The notes below the pieces were generated by a model. That model made no database searches. It saw nothing but the letters and a program-made list of their open reading frames with translations, and had not been told where the DNA came from. Shown one piece after another: positions 63,739 through 64,000 of a stretch of DNA of 64,000 nucleotides. The stretch lies in contig JALNXD010000009.1 in assembly GCA_023230565.1 (NCBI GenBank), positions 26,855-90,854 on the forward strand. The letters are read 5' to 3'. Position 1 is the stretch's first letter, and every line of letters begins with the position of its first letter. The stretch is from Syntrophales bacterium (GTDB taxonomy: Bacteria; Desulfobacterota; Syntrophia; Syntrophales; UBA2210). The position numbers were made by a program, and so were the translations under genes.

Positions 63739-64000
63739 GGGGCGGGCTCTGAAATCAATTTCCGCAGTGCCTCATTCAACTTCGGCGGCTTATCAAGCGC
63801 GTCATTAAAGGCCTGCCACGCACTATCATCCATCATAAAATAGCGTTGATCCATAAGCGTCTGTTCCGCTTTCTCGCAGGCGCTCGAAATAACAAATTCA
63901 GTCACACTTTTTCCCCGAATTGCAGCAGCACGCTGGATGAGCGCCGCCTGCGCAGGAGTCGTCCTCAATCCAAGCCGTTCCGTTCGTGCCGGCAACGCCC
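63726..64000 (-). CDS. DUF1778 (TacA-type) antitoxin, probably cut by the window edge
   Basis: At least 89 residues. ERLGLRTTPAQAALIQRAAAIRGKSVTEFVISSA (quoted in part) is the ribbon-helix-helix DUF1778 pattern, and the C-terminal helices (WQAFNDALDKPPKLNEALRKL) are the toxin-binding part. The first possible start in view is a TTG at 63995, and the frame remains open to the edge, so the true start may lie outside. Confidence 0.88.
   Translation of the reverse strand, partial: ALPARTERLGLRTTPAQAALIQRAAAIRGKSVTEFVISSACEKAEQTLMDQRYFMMDDSAWQAFNDALDKPPKLNEALRKLISEPAPWEK

Overview
The window reads as chromosome of a Gram-negative anaerobe, most likely a member of the Desulfobacterota (the former Deltaproteobacteria). 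This is inferred from gene content and order, not from a marker-gene tree: nadK-recN-short argA-mltA, split glyQ/glyS, pyrR-pyrB-pyrC, yajC-secD-secF after queA and tgt, an RdgC-type protein, and acyl-CoA degradation genes with EtfAB. I see no tRNA, rRNA or CRISPR array.

Positions 1-43.5 kb are dense housekeeping sequence. They hold a partial ABC-transporter binding protein and two crotonases (1-3.4 kb); mltA, argA-like, recN and nadK on the minus strand (3.6-8.0 kb); a protein that looks like RdgC split into two genes, and a small HTH protein (8.3-10.1 kb); acyl-CoA dehydrogenase, EtfB/EtfA and thioredoxin (10.2-13.9 kb); NAD synthetase, HNH nuclease and glutamate dehydrogenase (14.3-18.6 kb); a hydantoinase-like protein, a histone-deacetylase-family protein with a zinc ribbon, a CMD protein, a lone biotin carrier and MazG (19-23.9 kb); queA-tgt-yajC-secDF-lepB (24.2-30.7 kb); pyrR-pyrB-pyrC behind a probable attenuator with a leader peptide (30.7-33.9 kb); mgtE-recO and glyQS (34.1-39.3 kb); and a metallo-hydrolase, acyl-CoA ligase and MaoC dehydratase (39.9-43.5 kb).

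Positions 44-57.4 kb hold a REP-associated tyrosine transposase (RAYT) and a minus-strand surface-polysaccharide locus. The locus has fcl, gmd, galE, a UDP-sugar epimerase, a UDP-GlcNAc 2-epimerase, a WbpA-like dehydrogenase, a WbpB-WbpD fusion, a WbpE-like aminotransferase and an O-antigen ligase/polymerase. Together these could supply GDP-fucose, UDP-Gal, probably UDP-GalA and a UDP-2,3-diacetamido-2,3-dideoxy-uronic acid. No glycosyltransferase or flippase is in view.

The most striking feature is a palindromic repeat built on GGGGACGGGTTCACATTT. The RAYT gene is bounded by inverted copies of it. Six further copies or clusters sit at gene junctions of the polysaccharide locus, often containing the stop codon of one gene and abutting the ribosome-binding site of the next. 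This looks like a transposase and its mobilised palindromes organising a sugar-gene locus.

Positions 57.4-64 kb are a toxin-antitoxin and debris island: a DUF4143 ATPase, AbrB/PIN, MntA with a frameshifted HepT, RHH/PIN and DUF1778/GNAT. Among them lie gene remnants (BrnT-like, alpha/beta hydrolase, a second DUF4143 ATPase) and a second, related palindrome family (core GGGGACGGGTTCGCAATAC).
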